A DNA stretch of 64,000 nucleotides from Alligator mississippiensis. Lineage: Eukaryota; Chordata; Crocodylia; Alligatoridae. The notes under the pieces were generated by a model. It searched no databases, was not told the DNA's origin, and saw only the letters and a list, made by a program, of their open reading frames with translations. Of this stretch, positions 22,558-34,600 are shown one piece after another (the stretch's first letter is position 1; the number at the start of each line of letters is the position of its first letter). The stretch covers positions 36,496,001-36,560,000 of the forward strand of contig NC_081826.1 in the NCBI RefSeq assembly GCF_030867095.1. Direction: 5' to 3'. The position numbers and the translations under genes are program-made.

Positions 22558-22563
22558 TTTATT
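22558..22563 (-). promoter_or_regulatory. AATAAA polyadenylation hexamer overlapping the DCAF13 stop codon
   Basis: On the minus strand the last codons read GTG AAA TAA followed by A, so a canonical AATAAA straddles the terminator. A U-rich stretch (ATTATTTTTACATTTT) lies about 25-45 nt downstream, a normal place for a downstream element. Another AATAAA lies about 340 bp further on (22213-22218). Which one is used cannot be told from sequence. Confidence 0.4.
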
Positions 22564-22646
22564 TCACTACAGCCACAACATGCTTTTTCTTCTCCGACAC
22601 AAATGGCAAGGATCCTGGCTTGCTGTGCTTACGGCGGTTCAAATCC
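22559..22646 (-). CDS. DCAF13: DCAF13 terminal coding exon with stop
   Basis: 88 bp: one base completes the split Lys codon, then DLNRRKHSKPGSLPFVSEKK and the tail KHVVAVVK, then TAA at 22559-22561. The acceptor is ATTTCCAG. The lysine-rich C-terminus is typical of the family. The 3' UTR runs toward lower coordinates. Confidence 0.95.
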
Positions 22647-25600
22647 CTGGAAATAGACAAGAGAAAGATGAAACCCAATGGCAAGTATCAGAAGGTCAGA
22701 TATGCTAGATTTTTGCTTAAGTCACTACTGCAAGCATCCTACAGTTCCTAAAAATGAGTGTTTTCAGAGTAAAAAATAAATAAAGCAGCTAACTTTCATT
22801 AATATTTGCATTCAAAATTTGAAAATCTGTTACACTAACTTAGAAAAAGTCCATATTTTTAAACAGAACCTACCTTCTGAGCAGGAACACTGGGTTTTGT
22901 TGGTTATTTTTAATTATAAACAAGACTTTCTGCAGACATTTATAGCACCAGGGGTGGGGTGGAGGGTCCTTTGGCTAGGAAGGGTACCAGGACCAGAGTA
23001 ACAATAAACTTGATCAGACTCACCCACTCCTCTATTTTCTGTCTGTGCATATGCCAACGTTTCCTCTTCCATTGGCATGGAAAAGGGAACCCAGGTGTTT
23101 TGGACTCCACCTTCTACTGCTCCTAGGGTAGCTGTACAGATGCCTCATGGGAATGAAAAAGTCTCTCACAAAAATTCTGGGCCTGGCACCTCACAAAGTG
23201 AAATGTGATCCTGCCTCCACATTAAGACTAATCCTTCTATCATTGGAGTCCACAGAAGATTTGGGAAGGGAATGAGGCCTCTCCCCGCAATCTGATATTC
23301 TTTCCAACTCCTCAGAGGGCCTGGGGAATAACATGGTCCCCGCTGCTGCTCCTGGCAGGCTGCCCTGCACTTCACACAAAACTAGAGATGATTAATCCAA
23401 TAACTGATATTAGTTTGTCCAAATCCATATCAGGTTTTTGTTTTTTTTTAACATGAGCTGCTCCCTTGTTGAGGCCCCATGCATTATTGTTACAGTATCA
23501 TAACAGCATGTTTTACTAAAACAAACGGGAAAAAAAACAAACAAAACCATAGAGGAAACTTACTTTCGCCGACGAGCTTCCCTCATGATACGTTGCTCCT
23601 TGGCCTGGCTATAGATGGCTTTGGGTAGGTGACGGTGACGAGCTATGCGCTTGATTTGGGGGTGGTGTTGGAACTTCTCCTTCAGCTTTTGGTTGTAATT
23701 CATAGCTGCTTTCTCTCGCGGGGCAAGCTGTGGAAAACAGATGTGTTAAAGTTGTGATGATATAACTTCCGCTACAAAACAAACCTGAATACAGGAGACA
23801 ACTTACAGGCTTTCCTCTGACAATCTCCTCCCCACCCCTCCCCCCACCCCAAAAAACAGAGATTTTGACGCTAATTAATAGCAATCCTTAACACGTTTTG
23901 TGTGACTCCATTGCTCAAATGCAAAAGTGGCACCATATTCTAAATTTTACCCAGGTAGTTAATTTTATTTCTCAAGTAGCAGACTTAAAAAACCCCCCAA
24001 AACAAAACAAAAAACCCCCAGAGAATGGAGAAGAAATGGAGACTACCAACTTGTTAGTAGCTCTAAGTGGGTTGGGGAATAGGATTTGGCATCTTATATC
24101 AAAGCAGAAGAACATGAAACTGCAAACGAGTGTTAGCACCAGCTGGTTATCAGCTTCTGCTATGAAACAAAGATGCATAGCCAATTTCCCATTTAACAAC
24201 GTAGATTCTGAAGAAAATGTCTTTTTATAGCTTCTTCTGAAGGCAAAATAGTATCTTCACTGGGTCTGTGCAACCAGGATCTACATCTATTTTAACAAAA
24301 CCAGTCTGTTAGAAATTGGATGTACAAATGAGAAATGTAAGTCTTGAATTGTTCATTTTGCACATATTGAGTTTGAATTTTTATTAGGCAGATAAAATGA
24401 AACTTTAGTGTAAAGAGTACAGGGTATGTGGGCAAATTAAAATTGCTACAAGAACTATTACTATTGTAATTTTAAAACAGACAACCCAAACATTGACAGT
24501 TCTTTTGCACTGAGCATTAGAAGTGAGATCTCGCTCTTTTCTGGGTAACATGCAGAGGATGTTACTTAAATGAAGATTGTGACCCTTTAGTGCTTCCTTT
24601 TCTGGCAGTGTAAGGAAGACAGGTAATTTTTGGCTTTGGTTTAAATACCCTGCTGATTCAGATCTACAGCTACCAGAAATGTCAAGTTCAGTTCTTCGTG
24701 GGTTTGCTGGAAGATCTGTGTACTGTGTGCACTTTCACACCGCCATTCCTAGGGCAGGGCATATTGAATCTTTATCAGAAATACCTTCTCTCTATAGTAG
24801 TCACAAGCTTATCAAACTAACTCGAAGCTGTACATACCCTCTTCCCAGCCCCAACTTTCTTGTATTCTACTTGCTTCCCACTCAGAAAAAAACTATTTCT
24901 GACTAGAAACCTTTTCCATTCCAAAAGATTTTGACAGCAGCTTTTTGCAACTACTTCAGTAGCAAAAATTAAGAACAAAAGGATAATATACACTGCTCGT
25001 ATTACTCATTTCAGTTCCTTGGTTCATAATTTCAGTCATTCTTTAGTTATTGTAGGACCTTCTAAGGCAGACCAAACCTGAAATTCTAATATGCGAGAAC
25101 AAGCAGAAACACTCCCATTCACATATGTATTTTTAAACGAATGATTTTGGACCTTCTTTCCACTTTATGAAAACATTCTTTTGTTGAGGTGTTTTGGGGG
25201 GAGGGTTAAAGGCACGTGGATAAATCTTTCTCCTTTTGGAGGTCACCTTTAATATATAACCTCCCCAACTAAAATTTTAATATATTCTGAAGAGATACTT
25301 CAGCTACAGAGTCAGACATTCTTTTGGTCTGAAACATCTTGCTTCCAAGTCCTCAATTATATTAATAAAACATGGTAAAAGTTTCTCTCTTTTGGACTAT
25401 AAAAACATAGGTGTCATCAGTGTGGCTGTAATTTATCCATCCTTTGAATAGAAAATGTATTCAAATATCAAAGCACAAAAATACACTGAATTTTTGTTTC
25501 CTGGGTTTCTAATCCCTAAAAGAAATTCTTCCTTTCAATACCTGCCATAATCCCTTAATTTCAACAAGCAAGCAAATCCTGCAGTCCTTACCAGTTAAAA

Positions 25601-28600
25601 TATATATATATTCCCCTTGTAGTCAAGTTCATTTTATTGAGCCAGCCTAAATAGCTGTTTCAGTCAATAAATCCCCAGTGTTCCTGCTATGTAGCAAACT
25701 GCCAGCATAATCCAAATTAAAGACCTTTTATTTTAATTAAAAGCAATGATTTTCTTTAATTTAAGAGGAACAAACTGCTGATGATTTATTACAACTTTGC
25801 TGATTTTGCAGACAAAAGTGATTCTGTAAATTAATTTATGATGCATCCAGGATGTCTTGTTTAAAAAAAAAAATAAAAAATTATATTATATATATATGTG
25901 CATGCAAAGTGAGATACTTCAAAGTCTGTTGCAAGTTTTGTAAGTTCTTTTATATACTTTTGATAAAGATAGTTACATTGGGACTTAACTGTGGGAAATG
26001 CTATGTAAAAGGGATCTCACCTATTATAGTCAGAATTATCCTCTAAGTGAAGAAAGCCAAAGGGTCAAAGTTACTGTCTAAATACCAAAGCTGAAGGCCT
26101 AAGATACCAGAGGAAAGAAAGATATTGCACAGAAAGGGGAAAGCCCTGTTGCCAATAACTGTTCTGCAATGGTGGATACAAGCACCCAACATTCCACTAA
26201 CTTCAGTGATGCCTCATGCAAACATGGGGTCCACTCAAGCAAAGCAGGCTTCCTGGACTGGGGCCATGGTGTTTAGAGACTAAAATACTCCAACATACTT
26301 TGAGACATCATTAGAATTTATATAATACTATGGGTGAAGAGACCCTGCCCTGGGGAGCTTATAATGAACCCGTACCCTCTTAACCATTAAGAAAAAGATT
26401 TGCATTCTAGTGTCCCTGACAAGTCTAAGCTCTGTTTTCATCAAAACAGAACACCCATCCCTCTTGATGAATGGTAAATCAGAGAAGGGCAGTGTTATGC
26501 TGTCACGTAGAACAACCTTAAGTTATGACCGACCACCAGAAGAATCCTGATCCTTAGGCCAATGGCAACTGGGGGCACAAGGGATAAAACATGAGAAGTA
26601 ATGCAGGGAGGGATGGAGATTAATTGTGCCACTTAATGGGAGCAATGATCTGAAGTGAAAAGCAAGGGGAAAACAGAAGTAGCACCTATATTGTCTGTAC
26701 TGGCAAAGTGTGTCCTAGGTCAACCCTTTCCTATCGCTGTCTTCCTTAATGGGAGAGGCAGAACCCAGTCATTTCTGGTGCTTTCTCCATTCTATAAAAT
26801 ATATCCTGGTAAGCATTTTCCAAAGGAACCTTGATGCAAGGGGACAACTAAGAAGCTAAAAATATGTCCTTTTAAATAGGCCTGCATTTGCACTGTACAT
26901 CTGTTCAAAAAGCACTATTCTGGGGATGCAATGAAACTGCTGTAATTCAGCCTGGAGAACATGAGGCAAGTGCTATCTAACCTGTCCAGGTTATTCCTTT
27001 TAGGTTAGGGGAGCTAGAGCCCAAATGCAATATTTAATAAAATATTAACAGATTCTGGAAATATTTCTGGCTGCAGCATGTCTTTATTTCTACACTTCCT
27101 CTTGCCTTAATGAAGCAACCTCTTATATGCATTGCTACTAATTGTCATCAATTGTTACCTTTCAACTTAATTTAAAGCTTACTACATCTGAATTGAGAAC
27201 ACTAACAGTAAAGAAAATATGGATGTTAAACAGCAGCCCAAATTATAGCAAGTTCAGCCCCAGAAGAATAGAAGTCACTCAAGCTAATATGATGCCATTT
27301 ATACCACCCAGGACTACGTATGTAAATGCCTTGTGTCACAAAATGGAATTTAATGCTCAGAGTAGATTGAAAGGACAGTCAATTATTTAGACAGCCTTGA
27401 TGCTCTCTTGCTAATGTGGTTTGCTAAACCAGAATACAAGGAGCTGTAACTGAACTTCCCATCAACTCTTTTCTGTTACTTAAGTCAAGAGCTTTTGCTC
27501 TTTTCATGCCTTTTTCAGAATAGTGCAGATAAGCAGTAACCCTACATGCCATATGGATTAAAGATTCTTTCCATACCAATACTTTATGCTTGCCAGAATA
27601 CAAACCATTCCCCAACTAAAAAGCATTTTTGAATTGTTCTGTACTCTGCTTTATTTCCCAGTCAGTTCTTTACTTCTAAAGGAGGAGTGACAAGCAGATC
27701 TGGGCCTGTTTCTCAATATGCAGAATAGTAACCATGTGGGAATCGACAAGAGCTACTTCCACATAGTGATCCCTCATAACATCTGACAGCCGAGGGCTCC
27801 CAAACAGACAAAAATGCCAAAGCGCACAAAAATAAAGATACGGACACTGTTTTTGTCATGTGACAGAAGAACTACCATGTCAGGGGGCTGGATCAGAATT
27901 TTTGTAATGTTTTAACATGTCAAGTCAGGGCTGGGGTGGCATAGGTGCTAAGGCGTACAGTTGACAACCCAAAGGTCACAAGTTTGAGATCACAGCAGAA
28001 GTGCTCATAGTTCGGCCTGTCAGATTCCAATGAATCTGCAAATTCTGCTAAATACTTTTTCACAAGGACATGAAAAAAAAAAGGCACATACCAACTGCCA
28101 CACAGATCCTTGATGCTCTTGTGTAGGTTCTGTGCATCTTACTACTACAGTTCAGAAAAATAAACCTCTTCATAAAAAAGCAAACTTCCCATTTCTCTCC
28201 CAGACACTTTTTTTTTTTTTTTTTTTTAAGAGTTAATTTCCCCATGTAAACCAGAGGTAGTTGGTCTTAAATTTCTAGGCCTCTTCCAGATTAAGATATT
28301 AGTACATTGAGCATATTAAAAAATTGACTCTTGGTACTCCAGACTGTATATATAGTGGTTGACGGATAATTGTAGGGTAAACAAAGCACACTGTGAACTA
28401 GAAGTCCTATATTAAAATTTGCTATTTTTTTCTTCTCTCCCAACAACTATATAAAAAGTACAATTTGTTTTAGAACAGACCAGAGTGCTAAAGTTGTTTT
28501 TAAAATCCAATCTCTCTTATGACTTGAACAACTGAATTTAGTTTAATTCGAGTCCTAACACAGAATCATGCTGATTCAATTGTCAGTAGACTGTGGGCAT

Positions 28601-31600
28601 AGCATGCCTCTGGCTCCTTCAGCCTTTGAATCTTGTTTATTTCACTGATTCTGTGTAATGAGTGAAATGCCAATTATATTAAAAGAACAAAGGTAAAATG
28701 CATGCCATAACTGATGACTAACTGTGCAGTCATAGTGCTACAACTTTCCTATGAGACAAATATTGGCCAGCCACCACAACAACAGCACATTTAGTCTAAT
28801 TTACCTGGAACCAGGATCCAAATGAGAAGTAAAAGTCTTGCTACACTTGCTATCAGAAGTAAGCAAACAAGAAAGGACCCACCCCTCCTTAGAATAAATT
28901 AATCTTTAAAACACAGTACCTCACTTCAGAAAAAGATGCTGTCGTGTTATTAAAAACACAATCGTTTTGGGATGAGTCATTCAAGAAAGAATGACACCTA
29001 AGAAAAATACAGCCACCTAAACAGCCAAGTATTCAGAACAAGTACTTCAGAACTTTCTCCAGAATTACTGAATGTTCATTTCTGAACTCTAGCAACATGC
29101 TACAGGAAGACTGGACATTTATAAAAATGCAAGCACTCCTGCCTTTATTGTCACTAATATAGGCACACTAAAGCCAGGAAGGACAAATGCTACAGGAAAC
29201 TGAACCTTGTAAATAGTTACTGCTGAACACCTAACAGGAACTGCTATATAGGAACTGACAGCAGTTCCATCTAGTCTAGTATCCTGGATCTGACACTGGC
29301 CAACTTCAGATGCTACAAAGAAAGATGCAAGAACTTGGTAGCAGGCAGAGGGGAGATATCGGTTCTGCCCTGAGGGTTCCAGCCTATAACTTTGTTACCT
29401 GTTGTCTCCAAACTTTCATTAAATCTTTCTAAACGCAATCTGAAGAAGGAGCATGAGGCAGTGAGATATTGTTTGCAAAAAAATTGCCTCATTATAGTTA
29501 TAGTGTCCCCTTATTCATGTGTTATGATGAGACAAGGAGAACAAGCTCCCAATTCATCATATCCCCTCTTATTTAACTGCATTTTGAGATAAATAATCCC
29601 CAATTTCAATTCTTCAGGAGTTTTTCCATGTTTTTAAATATTTGTTGTTGTCTCTCTCAAAACCCTCTCTAATTTTGCAGTATCCGTTTTGGGACAGGGG
29701 GATCAGTGCTGCAACATCATATAAGGGCAAAGCAATGATCTCTGGTTATTACATAAAATGGCATATTCTTATGTATTAAGCAGACAATCTTATGAACTTA
29801 GTCATAAAGGAAATCATGTTATGCTCTGATTTGTCATAAATGCCTGTAAACAGAGGGAAGGATTTTTGCGGGTGATACCTTTTTACTGGACCAACTATAT
29901 AGTACCCCACACTTCAGGGCTTCCTGAAACCATGTCAAGTTACACACAGACACACACACTACAAAATCTATATTAATAAAGAACTCGCATTGACTTAGCA
30001 ATCAAACCTATGTATAACCTCCAAATCAACATATTACAGTGCTTTGATACCATCATGAAAGGCACATTACCTGCCTAATCCCAACAGAAATAATCTGGGC
30101 AAGGTGTTTTACACAGAATTCAGTGTTGGGGCAAAGAGCGTAAGAGCACTAAAGAGTAAAGACCAAAGGGCTTGGCAATGCCCTTCGTAAAGAAACCCCT
30201 GCACAGTGTTCAGGGGAGGACAGCTTTCAACTACACTTGTTAGTGATTAGCCTTGATATTTGTGAATCTGTGCTAGCATTTAACTTTGTGTCCAATCTTC
30301 AGAATTTACCTTAATCTCTCAGGCAACCTGCTAGACTACAGATGAGCGTAAAAAGTGCCCAAGGCCCAGATCCTATAAAGCAGTGCTTCTCAAACTACCT
30401 GATGTGGCAGACTGGCAATTTTTTTTCCCAGTGGGCCAGGGACCAGTGCCCGGTTCAGCCGGTGGCAGCAACTGCATGCAACAGCGCTACACAAATGCGC
30501 GACCGGCTGTTTCTCTCTCTTTCCTCACCTCACACAACATGATGTCACCTGGAGTGTTGGAACGTATGAACTGTGGTGCTCTGACATATCATTGTTATGC
30601 TTCTGAAATTATATTTCTTTCTTTCCTGGCAACTCGCTGTGGACTGGCGACCGGTGGCTTGCGGACCAGCACAGGTCCGCGGACCACCACTTTGAGAAGC
30701 ACTGCTATGAAGCACTTGGGTGTCTAAATTCTGCCTAAACCCAAGAGAGTTATCTACAATATATGTGCCTAATCCCTTAGGTCAGAGGTCAGGAATCAGC
30801 ACGGAGCCACTGAATCAGGCTCATGGAGCCAAGGGGGCATGGTTTATACCACATTGCATCATGCCATGGCTGGATGCTTTACCCATGCTGCATTGCAGCT
30901 TGGCAGCAGAAAAGCAATGATGGCAGCAACTGGGTCCTAGTGCTGGCCCACCTTTGACCTAAGCTAGTTTATTTCAGCCAGCTGCTGAAAAACACTGCCA
31001 ACCCCTGCCTTAGGTACCTAAATTTTGACTAATATAGTTTCTTAGGCAGCTGGAATTCTGCCTGGCTGGACTGAGCTAAGCAGTTCAGCACCTACCATGC
31101 TTCAGCTTATTTGGGATTCACTAACTAGGTGTCCCTGCATCTAAGTCCCCAGAGAGGCTGTATCAAATATATTCAGAATGTGCCTAGCAAACATACCCTG
31201 AGAACACTGGGTCTTGTATAAAACAAGACAGAAAAGTAGAAGTAATGCCCAAGTTTTGTATTGTAGGACTGCTTAGGTATTTTGCATTGAGTTACTGAAT
31301 TTAAAAAAAAAAAATCATAAAACAGTGTTGACAGTAGAGACTGGAACCCAGGACTACTCCTACTCCCAGCTCAACTGCATAAACACATTCAAATAATTTA
31401 GTAGAATTCTCCCAGGTTTGTTCTCCTGGTAAAGAAATTTACCCAGAGTCATGTGTACACACATTCAAACACTCAGGCCCTTGAGTGGAGAGCTTGCAGT
31501 ACTGACACTGTGCGGCCAGGGGAAGCGATGTACACACATTTCAGGATGTTCCACAGACTCCTTTACTCTGCCTGGTGAAAGATGTCAGCACTGCCTAGGG

Positions 31601-34600
31601 CAACACTGATTGGCTGACCCAGACTGCCCACAGTGAGCCTCTTTCCCTTCAACAAAATGTGAGGATTGTGAAGGGGCTGTATTCTGATCCCTGCTGAAGT
31701 AGCAGAGTCCAGCCAGTGACACAGTCTCTTCCTGGGCAGGGAGGGGATGCTGAAGAACTGCATTCTTTTCTGAAAGAAACCCAAGCATGTGCAGACATTC
31801 ACTCTCCCACGAGAAACTCTTGAGTCTTGGATTCTTTTCCATCCCATAAAGCAGCTTCAACTGAGAAGTGCACAAGGCCTCTAGTCAGGGCACTTTCTAG
31901 GGAGGTAACTAATGTGAGTTTGAAACCCCTCAGGTTAAGGACCTAAAACTCCAGTCACCCAATTCCAGGGCTCTAACACAAATACATGGGCCCACAACCA
32001 TCCATCATCACCACCTTCAATCCCTTGTCTGGCTGTATCTGAGGTAGAAAAAGGTGAGCCAATCACCTGCTCCCAAAGTGAAAACTTTGACACTTAAAGC
32101 CAGAAGGATTTTTCAAACTGTGAATCCCAGTCTCATATAGCAACCTAACTCAATGCTGAAATTAGGCACCTCAGTCGGAGAAAGAGGCAGGATTTCACAC
32201 CCCCTCCTTCAATATTTCCTATTAGATAGCTCAGGCATCCTGCTGTTGTGAATGCCATCTGTGTACATCAAACTCTCCCCATGAATAGGATGGAGAACTC
32301 TGCACTTGCATTTATGAATTCTGCTTCAGAAGTTGGGCACTTAAAAGTCAGGTGTGGTGACACTAAGTGCTGCTCTACCTACATCCCTTTGGGGCTCTGA
32401 GCACAAATGACATGTAAACTAAAAGTTTGTGACCTTTTGACTAAATCACTGAGGTACTTTTGAAACTTTACTTCTGAAACTCAGTACCACTGGGTTTTAA
32501 ATAGTGCAGGCATAAATCAACTCCTAGAATGGATTTTAGGAGTTATTTTTATCCTGTTATTAGAATAGATCAATTAAAAAGGCATTCCTTCTAGGTGTTT
32601 GTACAGCATCTATGTACACCATTAGTGCCTTTGAAAAATATAGGAATACAAACAGTAATCAATGTAATTTCATCACATTAAATTAGATTATACAGATGGT
32701 ATAGAAAATGGCAGATACTTAATACTATCCATTCTGAAATAATTTGAAATAGCTAATCCAGTATGCTATATTTACAATTTACAAGAGAGATGCAGAGTTG
32801 ATCTAACATTTCTTAAAAGCAAGTATTCCTCCTGTAGTTTCTCAAAACAGCAGTGCCTCAACTGTGATCCAAGTCCCTTACTAGTCAGGAAACTGAAAAA
32901 AACCACAAAATTAAAGCAGAAATCTAACTCCTTATCTGGCCTCCTAATGGAACACAGGAACATTCTAAATAGTGTAACAGTTAAGGGTTCATGTATTAAA
33001 ATATCAGAATCATTGCAGAAGTTTCAGTATGATTTGGACATTGTCCTCTGCCCACTCTTCACACTAAGAGCAGAGTATGAAGATGCATATCAAATTGTTT
33101 CTGGCACAATTTTAGAGCAATGTGGGAAGGTTAAGGGGGTAAACGCAATGCCTTTTCTGGTCTGTATGCAAACAGTGAATGAAGGAGATGGACTTGGGTT
33201 CACACTTTGGTGCCAGATGCAATGCGGTGCTTCTGTACTACATGCAAGATGAGTAGACAGGTGAATAAACTGATACTAGGATTTTATACAGCCTCCTATT
33301 ACTGCAATGCCTCAATACCCCTAACATAAAATTAAAAGCCATAGTAAAGTCCCAAGAGGACTCCTTGGAGCCTTTAGACCTAGAGGTGTTTTGGACTGAT
33401 ATTTATAAAAAACCCTATCTAGAACTGCACCTGCAAAAATCACCACAAACACATCCAAAACAGACTAAAATAACTACAAAGGCAGCTTAAATAAGAAAAA
33501 AAAAAAAATGAGCAGGCAACATTTTACAAAAATTCAATTTTAGCAATCATTTGTTATCATAAACATTTTTAGAGGCTACATACATTTTTACCTGTCACAT
33601 TACAACTTGAGATTCTTTCCTCTCCAACTTCTACAAAGAAAAATACATTGCTGAGAGAACTAAAGCTGACCGACTACTCCGCAGACTAATTTAAAAACAA
33701 GCAACGCAAGCACTCCCAAAGGGCCTTACTGGTATGACTCCACCATGATGTGAAGGGCCTGCTCCAAATAAGCAGCAGATAGGGCAATTTTAGTCTCCAT
33801 GAACATTCAAGCCTTGATATTCTTACTAAAATTACTCAAGAGGATATAAATTAGCAGCAATTGTGGTACTGGATTTTGGCCTTATCCATAATATGCAACT
33901 TCTGCTGGTATGACTGAAAACCCATCTATATGGGCTCATATTAACTTCTAGTTTTAAAGACGCACACAAACCCATGTGGCTTATTTTACTGAGCTAAATG
34001 GTTTAAGCCAGCAGCAGAGCAGTGTTTAACAAGCCACAGACTGGAACAAGCTGGCTCTGATTCGTAGCAGACCAGGTGGTTTCAACACCCCGTCAACAGC
34101 AAGGGGGCATAAACTGGAAGTTGCCCAGCCCAGGTGCATGCACGGGCAAAGCTACAGGCTGAATTTGGCCTGCGAGTTGTATGCTGCCAACCCAGGGGTG
34201 GGCAAAATATGGCCTGCAGGCTGGACGAGACCCACCAACAGATTGTATCCAGCACATCCCACAACTTATATCAGCTCGGGAGCTGCACAGCTACAAACAG
34301 GTGGCAGCTTTCCCCTGGGGATCGGGGCATCTGCTCGAGCCCCTCCTTGGGACAGAAGGATGGAGACGGAAGCTGCCGCCTACACACGCACCAGTTCTCC
34401 TCCCCCAATCCTGTTCCACATAGGAAGGTTTGGTGAGCTGTTGTGGGGTGGGGGAAATAGGGAAAGCTCCCTATGTAGCACTCAGGCCTAAATAACTGCC
34501 CACCCCTGTGCTAAGCCCCTAGGTTAACCCACACTCTGTTAAGGGGAGGTACAAGCTAATGAGATTTTCAGTCACATCACTATAAATTGTATAGTATAGA

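Noticed and set aside
27926..28045. tRNA gene
   Set aside because: Same reasoning: a diverged tRNA-like head without an intact cloverleaf.
32947..33252. 101-codon open frame inside a DCAF13 intron
   Set aside because: No recognisable motif, no matching splice context, and a length expected by chance in this much DNA.
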